Translations under genes and position numbers: made by a program
Shown here: one piece after another, positions 43,601-52,823 of the stretch
Position numbering within the stretch: the first letter of the stretch is position 1
How the letters are laid out: every line of letters begins with the position of its first letter
Assembly: GCA_000307305.1 (NCBI GenBank)
Contig: DF158887.1
Location: forward strand, 1 to 64,000
DNA from: Enterobacteriaceae bacterium B14
Lineage (GTDB): Bacteria; Pseudomonadota; Gammaproteobacteria; Enterobacterales; Enterobacteriaceae
Length of the DNA stretch: 64,000 bases
Direction of reading: 5' to 3'
Notes under the pieces: model-generated
What the model saw: the letters and a program-made list of their open reading frames with translations, nothing else
Told to the model about the DNA's origin: nothing
The model's database searches: none

Positions 43601-43964
43601 CAGATAGAGAAGCTTTAGAAGGAACCCGATTTGCCCCCTCTTTTATTGCCGTTAAACCACTTACTGCTTTTGCTGTTTGCTCCGGAGCCAAATCAACCTG
43701 CTGTTTTAATTTGGTCACATCTTCTTTTACCCGATCGATTTCATCCATCAAAGCAAGGGTTCGGCTGATATCTTGTTTGATGAGCTTATCGTTGGGTGTG
43801 AGCGTTTTTTGTTTATCTAAAGTAGAGAGAGTGTCTTGAAGCTCTGAGCGAGAGGCCAGCTCATCATTACTGCTCTGAGTAGCTGCAGCAATACCGAGGT
43901 GTAATGAGCTAAAGAATAAAGTTACAACAAGTGCAGCGGTTCGCAAATGACAGTGCCAATTCAT
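40620..43964 (-). CDS. mscK: Mechanosensitive channel MscK (KefA)
   Basis: 1114 residues. Signal peptide (to about 30), a long periplasmic coiled-coil region (to about 480), about eleven membrane helices, then the MscS-like pore and cytoplasmic vestibule (GVSWDKLQWLVAALSVGLGFG, FERPVRIGDTITIG, RATTITDFDRKEVIVPN). MscK is a K+-influenced channel that relieves turgor. A GTG one codon upstream (43967) is an alternative start. Length and sequence match E. coli MscK (1120). Confidence 0.96.
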   Translation of the reverse strand: MNWHCHLRTAALVVTLFFSSLHLGIAAATQSSNDELASRSELQDTLSTLDKQKTLTPNDKLIKQDISRTLALMDEIDRVKEDVTKLKQQVDLAPEQTAKAVSGLTAIKEGANRVPSKASLSELDMAQLEAQMNSVLDSLQITQEQLATYSSQLIALQTQPESIQSSMYSASQRIQDLRNQLNGVQPVSQNTLRDSQKVMLQTELSLLNQTMDFQRKQLEANTLLQDLLQKQRDYSTEYIGLQEQTVQILQEVISEKRLSISEETVKEAQNPNSEEIRNNPLISKALKFNETLSERLLTSTEKANTLIQNNIRVKNWLDRSLQSERNLKEQISVLKGSLLLSRILYQQQQNLPNASSIADVSSRIADLRLEQFDLNQQRDALFQGTTSLEQLGMKGDEPTNANINNALNKIVDARRELLDRLNKQLGEELRLSISLQINQQQLINVSGSLETTLKQQIFWVNSNKPIDWVWIKNLPSEIKGELSSVSFSTTLNDVFGGIFNVLFITIPGLLGIGILVWWRRGIDRKLAKLAGEIGQLKRDSQWHTPEAIFLTLIKTLPVTLVILGIGIMLAEIDESLAGFITELSKRLAFCWLVLGGIYYLLSSRGVSEVHFLVSPQNAKLYRRKIAQWGLAMVPLIFWSVLGEKYPLKLVDDVIGQIVIIVTLLVLTVLLFPMCRSSWHERDKHPVRMFIVVIVTLMPLVLLGLMLRGYFYTTLKLAWRWIDSLYLLMLWNITYAAAVRGLSVAARRLAYRRALARRQNMTKEGAEGLDAVEEPPMGLEQINQQTLRLTTMALFLLFASVFYWIWSDVFTVFSYLDSVALWHYSTVVEGSTVLQAVTLGSLLIAVLVVMVAYVMTHNLPGLLEVLVLSRMPLRQGTSYAITTILKYLITAIGVVAVSGALGVSWDKLQWLVAALSVGLGFGLQEIFANFVSGLIILFERPVRIGDTITIGTYSGTVSKIRIRATTITDFDRKEVIVPNKAFVTERLINWSLSDTVTRILIKVGVAYGSDLDKVKEVLLQAASENLKVMTDPEPVVFFLNFGASTLDHELRVYVRELRDRSVTVDELNRRIDTLCRENDINIAFNQLDVYLHNQQGTEVQEISRALKQHRDDEII

Positions 43965-44159
43965 CACGATTTAAGACTCTAAGCTGAGGGGAAGTTAGCG
44001 TACTACGCTCTTAGAATAGCAATGAATAGGAAATATGTTTGAAAGATAAATGTAACAATGAAACACAAAGAAGTAAGAATTCACACAAAATGTAGGCTGG
44101 CTATCCGCTTAACACTCGTCCCTAATAAGAAGCTAAACCAGCCTTAAACATAAAATAAA

Positions 44160-44513
44160 TTAGAAGGTGAGCACCTTATCTGCACTGAGGGTCCATTCTG
44201 CCAGTTCAACCAGTGTGCCAATCTCTACGCCATCAACCAGCGTTAAACCACTCACACCACGGCCATCGGCACAGGTCTTACATAACTTAATAGATACACC
44301 TTGGGCAGTCAGAATTTCTAGCATTTGCTGTAAGTTATAACCTTCACTTGGCTTCTGTCCTGCTATACCCGCAGTCACTGCATCAGACATCAGAAATATT
44401 TTCAGCTCTGCAACATCCGAACGCTCTTTCAGAGCAATTGCCAGCCGCAAGGAGTTAAAGAGAGACTCACTACCGTAACCCGCACCATTTGAGATAATTA
44501 AAATCTTTTGCAT
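44160..44513 (-). CDS. ychN: DsrE-family protein YchN
   Basis: 117 residues, the same length as E. coli YchN. It opens MQKILIISNGAGYGSESLFN and keeps the DsrE-fold Cys motif KTCADGRG near 78. DsrE proteins bind or transfer sulfur; YchN's role is unknown. In E. coli ychN is elsewhere; here it is 62 bp downstream of acrR on the same strand, in the gap between acrR and mscK. A 16-codon longer in-frame start is not conserved. Confidence 0.92.
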   Translation of the reverse strand: MQKILIISNGAGYGSESLFNSLRLAIALKERSDVAELKIFLMSDAVTAGIAGQKPSEGYNLQQMLEILTAQGVSIKLCKTCADGRGVSGLTLVDGVEIGTLVELAEWTLSADKVLTF

Positions 44514-44575
44514 TGTAGATACCTCGGTTGTATTTAAAACGTACTCAGCAGACGATGACAAAAGCAGGGCTTATA

Positions 44576-45217
44576 TCAGGTTGTTGAAATCTGCAAATGG
44601 GGGCTTAAGCGCAGCATATCGATAAAGATGTCGACCATGGTGTTTGCTTCTTCTTTGAGGTCAAACGTTTCTGGCATAAAAAGCCAGTTTTCCATCAGTC
44701 CTGTTAGATAAGCTCGCATCACAATTGCACTTCGTATTGGGTCTAGCGTAGCGGGCAGTTGTTCATGCTTCATACAAACAATCAACGATGCTTCTATTCT
44801 GCCATTCGTGGCGTGATAGAGCTCTTTTCTCGCTTCTTTAAGCGTTGCCATTTCCCCAAGAAACTCACACTTATGGAAAAGAATTTCCATTAGCGCTCTA
44901 CGGCGAGGATCTGATGCTGTTGATGTCAGAACACAAATCATTATCTCCCGCATAACTCTAAGGGGGTCATTAGGAAACTTTGCTTGATACTGCTTCTCAA
45001 GATCATCTATCTTTGATTCAGTCTTTTGCCAAACTTCGTTAAATAACTCGACTTTATTTTTAAAATGCCAATAAATGGCTCCTCGGGTGACACCCGCAGC
45101 AGTAGCAATGCCATTTAATGAGGTATTCGATACCCCTCGGACAGAGAATTCTTGTATTGCGGCATCAAGTATCTGCTGACGGGTTTCTTGGGCCTGCTGT
45201 TTAGTTTTCCGTGCCAT
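44576..45217 (-). CDS. acrR: TetR-family repressor AcrR
   Basis: 213 residues. HTH at about 10-57 (MARKTKQQAQETRQQILDAA, GVTRGAIYWHFKNKVELF), followed by an all-helical ligand domain. AcrR represses acrAB and itself in response to drugs and bile salts. It is divergent from acrA with the operator between them. Confidence 0.96.
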   Translation of the reverse strand: MARKTKQQAQETRQQILDAAIQEFSVRGVSNTSLNGIATAAGVTRGAIYWHFKNKVELFNEVWQKTESKIDDLEKQYQAKFPNDPLRVMREIMICVLTSTASDPRRRALMEILFHKCEFLGEMATLKEARKELYHATNGRIEASLIVCMKHEQLPATLDPIRSAIVMRAYLTGLMENWLFMPETFDLKEEANTMVDIFIDMLRLSPHLQISTT

Positions 45218-45245
45218 AAGAGTCGGTATTCAAAGGTTTAAGATT

Positions 45246-45269
45246 TACATACATTCGTGAATGTTTGTA
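45246..45269. promoter_or_regulatory. AcrR operator
   Basis: A 24-bp inverted repeat, TACATACATTC-GTG-AATGTTTGTA with one mismatch, in the acrR-acrA gap. It differs from the published E. coli AcrR operator by about two bases. Confidence 0.93.
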
Positions 45270-45337
45270 TCATATCACGCAGTCTAATTTAGCGCAGCAG
45301 TGGACATCCCATTGCCAATATAAAATTGAGGTTATAT

Positions 45338-46585
45338 ATGAACAAGAACAGAGTGCTAACGCCTCTGGCGGCCGTTCTGATTCTCACAGGCAGCTTCGTA
45401 CTTACAGGTTGTGATGAGAAAGCCGCCTCCGCAGAAGCCCCCCCGCCTCAAGAAGTCGGCGTTGTCACATTGCAAGCTGAAAAATTGAATGTATCGACAG
45501 AGCTTCCTGGTCGCACAGCATCTTATCGTATTGCTGAGGTTCGCCCTCAGGTTGGCGGCATTATTCTTAAACGACAGTTTGTTGAAGGCAGCGAAATTAA
45601 AGCTGGTGAGTCACTTTATCAAATTGACCCCGCTGTCTATAAAGCCGCTTATGACGTAGCCAAAGGCGACCTTGCCAAAGCACAAGCTAATGCTGAAATT
45701 ACTAGCCTAACCGTTAAGCGTTATCAGCCCCTGTTAGGCACCCGCTATATCAGCCGTCAGGATTATGACACCGCGGTTTCCACCGCTCGTCAGGCAAATG
45801 CTGATGTTATTGCTGCTAAAGCCAATCTAGAGAGTGCTCGCATCAATTTAGCGTATACCAAAGTTAGCTCACCTATTGATGGCCGTATTGGCAAATCAAC
45901 AGTAACGGAAGGTGCTTTGGTCACCGCAGGCCAAGCCGATGCGCTTGCAACAGTACAACAACTTGACCCTATCTATGTCGATGTCACTCAGTCTAGTACT
46001 GACTTTCTTCGTCTGAAAGGTGAGATGGCGTCTGGTGCCTTAAAGCAAGTCGATGGTAAGGCTAGCGTAGAACTAACGATGGAAGACGGGACAAAATATG
46101 CAGAGAAAGGAACGCTAGAGTTCTCTGATGTCACTGTTGATGAAGGTACAGGTTCAATCACCATTCGTGCGATTTTCCCTAACCCTCAAAAAGTACTACT
46201 ACCAGGGATGTTTGTACGAGCTACTCTGGATGAAGGTGTAAAACAAAATGCACTTCTCATTCCGCAACGCGGTGTCACTCGTAACACCCGTGGTGAAGCA
46301 ACAACGATGGTTGTCGTTAATAAGGCCTTGAAAGACAAAGAAGGCAAAGATGTTCTGAAAGACGGCAAGCCACAACTCGTTGATCAAGTAGAACAAAGAG
46401 TGATCAAAGTCGGCCAGACAATTGGTGATAAATGGTTGGTCTTAGATGGTGTTAGCTCAGGCGATCGAATCATCATTACTGGTTTAATGAAGATTGGCCC
46501 AGGTGCACCCGTCACAGCTAAACCTTATGTCGAAGAAAGTAAGAAAGATAATGCTGATGTTGCTAAGGCAGAGCCTAAACAGTAA
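45338..46585 (+). CDS. acrA: Multidrug efflux adaptor AcrA
   Basis: 415 residues, a periplasmic lipoprotein that links AcrB to TolC. Lipobox LTGC (lipidated Cys25) after MNKNRVLTPLAAV; lipoyl and alpha-hairpin domains (about 60-210, EVRPQVGGIILKR), beta-barrel (PIYVDVTQSS) and membrane-proximal domain. The region around 320-350 (KALKDKEGKDVLKDGKPQ) is an insertion relative to E. coli, where the equivalent loop is shorter. The ATG at 45338 is used; a TTG four codons upstream is rejected. Confidence 0.97.
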   Translation: MNKNRVLTPLAAVLILTGSFVLTGCDEKAASAEAPPPQEVGVVTLQAEKLNVSTELPGRTASYRIAEVRPQVGGIILKRQFVEGSEIKAGESLYQIDPAVYKAAYDVAKGDLAKAQANAEITSLTVKRYQPLLGTRYISRQDYDTAVSTARQANADVIAAKANLESARINLAYTKVSSPIDGRIGKSTVTEGALVTAGQADALATVQQLDPIYVDVTQSSTDFLRLKGEMASGALKQVDGKASVELTMEDGTKYAEKGTLEFSDVTVDEGTGSITIRAIFPNPQKVLLPGMFVRATLDEGVKQNALLIPQRGVTRNTRGEATTMVVVNKALKDKEGKDVLKDGKPQLVDQVEQRVIKVGQTIGDKWLVLDGVSSGDRIIITGLMKIGPGAPVTAKPYVEESKKDNADVAKAEPKQ

Positions 46586-46647
46586 CAAACAACACGGTCT
46601 TCATCCGCGATATGCATTAGTGACATTACAAAAGGAGCCGATTATAC

Positions 46648-49600
46648 ATGGCTAAGTTTTTTATAGACCGCCCGATATTTGCGTGGGTTCTGGCTATCAT
46701 TATCATGCTGGCAGGTATGCTATCGATAATGAACCTGCCTGTCGCACAATATCCGACGATTGCACCACCGACGGTTTCCATCGCGGCAACGTATCCTGGT
46801 GCTGATGCATCAACGGTGCAAGACTCTGTTACTCAAGTTATCGAACAAAACATGAACGGTATCGATAACTTGATGTACATGTCATCTACCAGTGATTCAT
46901 CGGGTACAGTATCTATTAACCTGACCTTTGAATCGGGTACAGACCCAGATATTGCTCAGGTTCAGGTGCAAAATAAACTTCAACTGGCAACCCCTTTGTT
47001 GCCACAAGAAGTGCAGCAACAAGGTATTCGTGTACAGAAGTCCAGCAGCAGCTTCCTGATGGTTCTTGGTTTTACTTCCAATGAAGACAGCATGAATCAG
47101 GATGACATTTCAGACTATGTCGCTGCTAATATCAAAGACCCTATCAGCCGTACGTTGGGGGTAGGTGATGTCACACTCTTTGGTTCTCAGTATGCAATGC
47201 GTATCTGGCTTGATCCTACTAAGCTGACGAATTACAGCATGACACCAACGGATGTCATCAACGCGATTAAAGTACAGAACAATCAGATTGCAGCAGGTCA
47301 ATTAGGTGGTACCCCTCCAGTCAAAGGGCAACAGCTTAACGCCTCTATTATTGCTCAAACTCGTCTGCAGACACCGGAAGAATTTAGCCAAATTTTATTA
47401 CGGGTAAATGCTGATGGCTCTCAAGTTCGTTTGAAAGATGTGGCTAGAGTAGAACTTGGTGGTGAAAACTATGACCTCATTGCGCGCTTTAATGGCAAAC
47501 CCGCTGCAGGCTTAGGTATTAACCTTGCAACTGGTGCAAACGCACTAAATACCTCTGCTTTAGTAAAAGCCGAAGTGGAAAAACTCAAACCCTTCTTCCC
47601 ACACGGGCTAGAAGTTGTTTTCCCCTATGACACAACTCCGTTCGTTCAAATTTCGATTAACGAAGTAGTAAAAACACTGATTGAAGCTATCTTACTGGTA
47701 TTCCTAGTAATGTATCTCTTCTTGCAGAATATTCGAGCTACGCTGATCCCAACTATCGCCGTACCTGTCGTTCTGCTAGGCACCTTTGCTGTTTTAGCCA
47801 CCTTTGGTTATTCGATAAACACACTGACAATGTTCGGTATGGTCTTGGCGATAGGCTTGCTGGTGGATGATGCCATCGTGGTCGTCGAGAACGTTGAGCG
47901 AGTCATGGCAGAAGAAGGTCTTTCGCCAAAAGAAGCCACTCGTAAATCGATGGGGCAGATCCAAGGTGCACTGGTCGGTATTGCAATGGTGCTCTCAGCC
48001 GTATTTATCCCGATGGCGTTCTTCGGTGGGTCGACAGGGGCAATTTACCGTCAGTTCTCGATTACCATTGTTTCCGCGATGGTACTTTCTGTTCTGGTCG
48101 CCATGATCCTTACGCCAGCACTGTGTGCCACAATGTTAAAACCGGTATCTAAAGGTGACCACGGTATTCAAACCGGGTTCTTTGGCTGGTTTAACAAGAT
48201 GTTCGAAAAGAGCACCCATCATTACACCGACAGCGTGACCAGTATGCTGCGTGGTACAGGCCGTTATCTGGTGATCTATCTAATGATCGTCGTCGGCATG
48301 GGCTACCTGTTTGTTAAACTTCCTACGTCCTTCCTACCAGAAGAAGACCAAGGGGTATTCCTGACCATGGTACAGCTCCCAGCTGGCTCAACTCAGGAAA
48401 ATACATCAAGAGTTCTCGACCAGGTCTCTTCTCAATTACTGAAAGATGAAAAAGATAATATCGCTTCTGTCTTCACTGTTGCCGGATTCGGCTTTAGTGG
48501 TCGTGGGCAAAATACAGGTATCGCCTTCTCCAGCTTGAAAGATTGGTCAGAGCGCCCAGATAAAGTGCCAACGATAATTGAGAAAGCCAACAAGTCATTC
48601 TCATCGATCAAAGATGGTTTTGTTATGTCGTTTAACCTGCCAGCTATTATCGAATTAGGTACAGCGACAGGTTTCGACTTTCAGCTCATCGACCAAGGCG
48701 GTTTAGGGCATGAAGCATTAACCAATGCACGTAATCAGCTCTTGGGAATGGTTGCCAAGCACAACGATACCGTTGTGGGCGTTCGTCCTAACGGTTTAGA
48801 AGATACGCCGCAGTTCCGTGTCGATATCGATCAAGAGAAAGCACAATCTCTCGGCGTCGCTATCAGTGATATTAACTCAACCCTTTCAACAGCATTGGGT
48901 GGTTCATACGTCAATGACTTTATTGACCGTGGTCGTGTGAAAAAAGTTTATATCCAAGCTGAAGCACCTTTCCGCATGATGCCAAAAGATATTCAAACAT
49001 GGTACGTGCGTGGTAGCTCAGGACAGATGGTGCCCTTCTCCGCTTTCGCCACCTCTCACTGGGAATATGGTTCTCCTCGCTTGGAGCGCTATAACGGCCT
49101 GCCATCTATGGAAATCCTAGGTGAAGCCGTTCCAGGTAAGAGTACCGGTGAAGCAATGGCATTGATGGAAGATCTTGCATCTAAGCTACCTACAGGGATT
49201 GGTTATGACTGGACGGGCATGTCTTATCAAGAACGCCTATCAGGTAACCAAGCGCCTGCGCTGTATGCTATCTCGTTAATCGTGGTCTTCTTATGCCTTG
49301 CAGCCTTGTATGAGAGCTGGTCGATACCGTTCTCAGTTATGTTGGTTGTTCCATTGGGTGTCATTGGTGCACTTCTGGCGGCGAACCTGCGTGGATTGAA
49401 TAATGACGTTTACTTTCAGGTTGGTCTGTTAACCACCATAGGGCTCTCAGCGAAGAACGCGATATTGATAGTCGAATTCGCCAAAGACTTGATGGATAAA
49501 GAAGGTAAAGGGCTAATAGAAGCAACGCTCGAAGCTGTTCGTATGCGTCTTCGCCCAATCCTGATGACGTCGCTCGCATTTATGCTCGGTGTACTACCTC

Positions 49601-49788
49601 TGGTTATCAGTAATGGTGCAGGTTCCGGTGCACAGAATGCGGTAGGTACGGGTGTTCTCGGTGGAATGGTGACAGCGACGCTGTTAGCTATATTCTTCGT
49701 TCCGGTCTTCTTTGTTGTGGTTCGCCGCAGATTTAGTCGGAAGAACGAAGACATAGAACATTCGCATCTGGTTAATCATCCGCAATAA
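46648..49788 (+). CDS. acrB: Multidrug efflux RND transporter AcrB
   Basis: 1046 residues, inner-membrane trimeric proton/drug antiporter. Twelve membrane helices, two large porter/docking loops. Proton relay Asp-Asp is in [14 protein letters not shown] (TM4) and Lys in TM10 ([16 protein letters not shown]). It opens [17 protein letters not shown] as all AcrB. It is cotranscribed with acrA across 62 bp and followed by a strong terminator. Confidence 0.98.
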   Translation: MAKFFIDRPIFAWVLAIIIMLAGMLSIMNLPVAQYPTIAPPTVSIAATYPGADASTVQDSVTQVIEQNMNGIDNLMYMSSTSDSSGTVSINLTFESGTDPDIAQVQVQNKLQLATPLLPQEVQQQGIRVQKSSSSFLMVLGFTSNEDSMNQDDISDYVAANIKDPISRTLGVGDVTLFGSQYAMRIWLDPTKLTNYSMTPTDVINAIKVQNNQIAAGQLGGTPPVKGQQLNASIIAQTRLQTPEEFSQILLRVNADGSQVRLKDVARVELGGENYDLIARFNGKPAAGLGINLATGANALNTSALVKAEVEKLKPFFPHGLEVVFPYDTTPFVQISINEVVKTLIEAILLVFLVMYLFLQNIRATLIPTIAVPVVLLGTFAVLATFGYSINTLTMFGMVLAIGLLVDDAIVVVENVERVMAEEGLSPKEATRKSMGQIQGALVGIAMVLSAVFIPMAFFGGSTGAIYRQFSITIVSAMVLSVLVAMILTPALCATMLKPVSKGDHGIQTGFFGWFNKMFEKSTHHYTDSVTSMLRGTGRYLVIYLMIVVGMGYLFVKLPTSFLPEEDQGVFLTMVQLPAGSTQENTSRVLDQVSSQLLKDEKDNIASVFTVAGFGFSGRGQNTGIAFSSLKDWSERPDKVPTIIEKANKSFSSIKDGFVMSFNLPAIIELGTATGFDFQLIDQGGLGHEALTNARNQLLGMVAKHNDTVVGVRPNGLEDTPQFRVDIDQEKAQSLGVAISDINSTLSTALGGSYVNDFIDRGRVKKVYIQAEAPFRMMPKDIQTWYVRGSSGQMVPFSAFATSHWEYGSPRLERYNGLPSMEILGEAVPGKSTGEAMALMEDLASKLPTGIGYDWTGMSYQERLSGNQAPALYAISLIVVFLCLAALYESWSIPFSVMLVVPLGVIGALLAANLRGLNNDVYFQVGLLTTIGLSAKNAILIVEFAKDLMDKEGKGLIEATLEAVRMRLRPILMTSLAFMLGVLPLVISNGAGSGAQNAVGTGVLGGMVTATLLAIFFVPVFFVVVRRRFSRKNEDIEHSHLVNHPQ

Positions 49789-49812
49789 GATATTTAACAT
49801 GTTTTAATTTCA

Positions 49813-49838
49813 AAAAAGGCCACTTTTGTGGCCTTTTT
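49813..49838 (+). terminator. acrAB terminator
   Basis: A perfect 11-bp stem (49813-49823 with 49828-49838), loop TTTT, ending in a T-run. Confidence 0.94.
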
Positions 49839-50139
49839 TATATTCTAAATAAACTCGCCATGCCTCACCTTCTACAGGATCAACTCTTAAATAAAGTTCA
49901 ATCGTCTCTCTTTTAATTATTTTACGTACAAGGATAACGTACAATGTGATAACAGTTAATGACTATATTTAACGTAATAAAAAATATCCGTCTTATTCAT
50001 TAAGATAATTATCAGCACAATAATAAGCGGTGCTTGTCATAAATATTTTGGTATAATATCTAATATTGCAGTTGCTTTTTGGCATTATTATAAATAAACC
50101 CTTGTCAATCCATATGCTTGCTGCACTAAAGGAGTTCCA
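49839..50139 (+). promoter_or_regulatory. acrB-tomB gap with tomB promoter
   Basis: About 300 bp, very A+T-rich, no gene. A strong extended -10, TG-G-TATAAT at 50049-50057, is about 80 bp before tomB. No clear 17-bp-spaced -35 is seen, as expected for an extended -10 promoter. The A+T content would suit H-NS binding. Confidence 0.55.
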
Positions 50140-50508
50140 ATGGACGAATATACCCCCAAACATTATGATCTGGCGCAGCTAAAATTCATCTGTAAGGATC
50201 TCTATACTCAGGGGTTATCTATGCTGGCAAATAGCGAAAATGGCAGCATTAATGATCAAACCACCCAAGAAAGCCTACATCTTATTGAGTTAATTGAACA
50301 TATTTTTTCATTTAACACGCTCTTCTTACTAAAATATCCTGAAGACAGTGAGTTAACAGAGAACATTGAATTTTTTCTTGATGATACAGAAAACCTGTTT
50401 GCCAGTTATACCATTGAGAAAGACGCATTAAAGAAATGGCATAAAGACTCTGCTGAATTGCTTTCCTGCCTAAATGGCGAAGGGACCTGTGCAAGAATGG
50501 GATACTAA
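50140..50508 (+). CDS. tomB: TomB (YbaJ), Hha-modulating antitoxin
   Basis: 122 residues. It matches E. coli TomB in the opening (MDEYTPKHYDLAQLKFICKD against MDEYSPKRHDIAQLKFLCE) and in LIELIEHIFSF and the FLDDTENLFASY helix. TomB is the antitoxin of the Hha-TomB pair and damps Hha toxicity by Cys oxidation in Hha. In E. coli hha follows tomB directly; here no Hha-like frame follows. A good AGGAG site precedes the ATG. Confidence 0.9.
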   Translation: MDEYTPKHYDLAQLKFICKDLYTQGLSMLANSENGSINDQTTQESLHLIELIEHIFSFNTLFLLKYPEDSELTENIEFFLDDTENLFASYTIEKDALKKWHKDSAELLSCLNGEGTCARMGY

Positions 50509-50859
50509 GCGCGACGTTATCATTTTGACCTTTCTATATTTAGCATTCTCTTAGTAGGGGAATATTCTGTATTTCTCCCTCAGAACTCAATTTAATTAAT
50601 CATTGTTTCTATCTCTGAATTAAATTTCTTCGTTTTATATATTCGTTCAGTACCATTAATTTTCTATCCTTAGAATATATTGCTACAGATGCAGCCCAGG
50701 ATAGTGATAGCTATCAATAAGATAGATATTATATGAAAACACTGCCCCTTTTGCTTTCTTAAGGTTAATAAAGAAAACAGATCAAAAACGCGTTATTATA
50801 CAAGTAAAGGTAAACAGAAATAGCTTCAAGTATGAAGGGTATATAACGAGTTAACCCAT
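50509..50859. other. A+T-rich gap between tomB and yegW, no hha
   Basis: 351 bp. I looked for an Hha-like 72-residue frame on both strands and see none. There is no strong hairpin terminator. The yegW promoter is presumably here; no confident -35/-10 pair was chosen. Confidence 0.5.
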
Positions 50860-51603
50860 ATGACAAAGACAACCCCGCTCATTGAAGAATTAAAACATCG
50901 TCTCCAGCAGAAAGATAATTCACCGCTCTATCTTCGCTTTGCTAACACAGTCAAGCAAGCTATTCAGTCCGGCCTTCTTCGTCAGGGTGACTTTCTACCC
51001 AGTGAACGCGAATTCACGTTATCCCTTGGCATATCCCGAATTACCGTAAGAAAAGCGTTAGAGTCACTAGATACCGAAGGCATTATTATTCGTTCAAGAG
51101 GATACGGCACTTACGTCAGCGATAAATTCGAATATGTCCTAAAAGAAGCCAAAGGTTTCTCGCAACAAGTCGTTTTGCGAGGTAAGAAACCAAATACATT
51201 CTGGCTCAATAAAAGTGTCGTTCAAAGCAGCGATGACGTTGCAGCACAGCTACAGATCCAACCCGGCACAGATGTCTTTATGCTTAAACGGATCCGCTAC
51301 GTTGATGACGACCCCGTCTCTATTGAAGAATCCTACGTTCCCGCTACGCTAATTCAAGATGCCAATGATATTCATATATCGCTCTATGCCTATTTCCGTA
51401 GCCAAAATATTAATCCACTACGCACTATCAGCCGTGTGGGTGCAAAAATGCCGGACAGCGAATTTCAGGCACACATCAAATTACCAGAATCTATCCCCGT
51501 GCTAGTTATCAAACAGATTGCATTTGATAGCCAAAACCATCCCATCGAGTACAGTATCAACCACTGCCGAAGTGACATGTATATATTTGTTTCTGAAGAA
51601 TAA
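50860..51603 (+). CDS. yegW: GntR-family (HutC/UTRA) regulator, YegW-like
   Basis: 247 residues. A GntR winged helix (about 25-90, with SGLLRQGDFLPSEREFTLSLGISRITVRKAL split across it) and a UTRA effector domain (about 105-245). UTRA proteins sense small metabolites such as sugar phosphates or imidazoles. It is convergent with yegV, the arrangement of the E. coli yegTUV/yegW locus, so it likely controls yegTUV. Confidence 0.85.
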   Translation: MTKTTPLIEELKHRLQQKDNSPLYLRFANTVKQAIQSGLLRQGDFLPSEREFTLSLGISRITVRKALESLDTEGIIIRSRGYGTYVSDKFEYVLKEAKGFSQQVVLRGKKPNTFWLNKSVVQSSDDVAAQLQIQPGTDVFMLKRIRYVDDDPVSIEESYVPATLIQDANDIHISLYAYFRSQNINPLRTISRVGAKMPDSEFQAHIKLPESIPVLVIKQIAFDSQNHPIEYSINHCRSDMYIFVSEE

Positions 51604-51650
51604 AGTGGTTTTACTGGAGATATTGATACAGGGATAATATAGAGAATGAA

Positions 51651-51685
51651 ACCAGACAACGGTGATTAACTCACTATTGTCCGGT
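51651..51685. terminator. hairpin between convergent yegW and yegV
   Basis: Nine-base arms (51651-51659 and 51677-51685, one wobble) enclose a further GTGA/TCAC pair with TTAAC loop. There is no T-run. It probably marks the 3' end of yegW or of the yegTUV transcript. Confidence 0.5.
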
Positions 51686-51709
51686 ATTCATGGGAGAGGG
51701 GCTCCTACC

Positions 51710-51862
51710 TTAAGAAGGTTGGATGGTTTCACAGCATGGAAGAACGTTGACTTCATTCTCATTCCACCACAGTCGCCCTTGCTGGACTCTACGACGAACC
51801 GATTTACGTTTGATTCGCCGCAAAGTAAGAGAAATTTGTCGCTGGCTAGCTCTGGTTCTCAT
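51710..51862 (-). CDS. possible 50-residue basic protein overlapping yegV end
   Basis: An ATG inside the end of yegV (17-bp overlap) opens a 50-codon frame, MRTRASQRQISLTLRRIKRK at the start and very rich in Arg and Lys, ending PCCETIQPS. AGGAG lies about 14 nt upstream of the ATG, rather far. I recognise no family. It could be a translationally coupled small protein or a chance frame. Confidence 0.3.
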   Translation of the reverse strand: MRTRASQRQISLTLRRIKRKSVRRRVQQGRLWWNENEVNVLPCCETIQPS

Positions 51863-52823
51863 AAACTGACAAATACTCCTGTAGTTCGTGTGTGAAGGGT
51901 GCACTATCGCCCCCGCGATGGCTGACGACATACGACGCGACAGCGTTTCCTAGCTGTACAGCTTCTGCTAATGTCCAACCAGATGCAAGCCCTGATAACA
52001 CGCCACCAGCATGGCTATCCCCTGCCCCTATGGTATCGACAACTTTTGTTTTGTATGGAAGGAGCCAACCTGCCTGCTTTTCTTCGCAAAAATATGCCCC
52101 TTCACTATCCACTCTTAAAATAAGCGGGCATTGCCACGTCGCGCGCCAGCGCAAGGCAAACTGCTCTACACTGTCATCCTGAGTACTCAAGCCTAGGTAT
52201 TCCGCTTCTTGGCGATTCAACGAAACAATGGGACGCAGAGCCATAATACGGTCGAGCAAATCTGTTTTAATATCCGCAAGGCGTGGGCCAAAATCGATAA
52301 AAATCTCTACGCTCTCCGGCAAGGTTTCTAACCAAGAGACAAGTACCTCACCGCTATCCGCAGAAATCTGATAGCCAGACATATAAACCAAAGCATCGGG
52401 CGCTATGGATAAACGGGCCAGTAACTCTGGAGACCAGCTATTTTCAACGCCGCTGACGGATAAGAAAGTACGTTCACCATCGGGCTCAACTAAAGCAAGG
52501 CACCAACCATTCTCCCCTTCTACATCGGCTAATGCCGTCTCAATCCCCTGATTGGCAATCGCGTTACGAATGATATCAGCCCAGATGCCCTGCCCAAGCG
52601 GCAGAGCGTTAAGAGAACCGACACCTAAACGATGCAGCGCTATTGCGACATTAAGCGCACAGCCACCAATATTAACGCCCTGCTGGTGCAGTTCTATATC
52701 ACTCCCACGGTGAGGTAAAGAGTAAGCATCGGCAATAACATCAATCACCGCAGCACCCACAACACACACCTGTCTCTTAGATGATAAAGAGGATAGTCGC
52801 TCACAAATAAGGTTAGCTGCCAT
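51846..52823 (-). CDS. yegV: PfkB-family sugar/nucleoside kinase YegV
   Basis: 325 residues, ribokinase/PfkB fold. N-terminal signature GCALNVAIALHRLG (about 54-67) and the catalytic C-terminal signature DTIGAGDSHAGGVLSGL with Asp base in GAGD (near 270). It should phosphorylate a sugar or nucleoside; the substrate is unknown. The start is ATG 52823 with GGGAG 7 bp upstream, 11 bp inside the end of yegU, implying coupling. Confidence 0.9.
   Translation of the reverse strand: MAANLICERLSSLSSKRQVCVVGAAVIDVIADAYSLPHRGSDIELHQQGVNIGGCALNVAIALHRLGVGSLNALPLGQGIWADIIRNAIANQGIETALADVEGENGWCLALVEPDGERTFLSVSGVENSWSPELLARLSIAPDALVYMSGYQISADSGEVLVSWLETLPESVEIFIDFGPRLADIKTDLLDRIMALRPIVSLNRQEAEYLGLSTQDDSVEQFALRWRATWQCPLILRVDSEGAYFCEEKQAGWLLPYKTKVVDTIGAGDSHAGGVLSGLASGWTLAEAVQLGNAVASYVVSHRGGDSAPFTHELQEYLSVYENQS

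Noticed and set aside
50509-50859. Search for a hidden hha gene
   Set aside because: No frame of suitable length or Hha-like motif on either strand.
51662-51895. 77-codon plus-strand frame between yegW and yegV
   Set aside because: No ribosome binding site and no recognisable protein pattern; it is antisense to the end of yegV.
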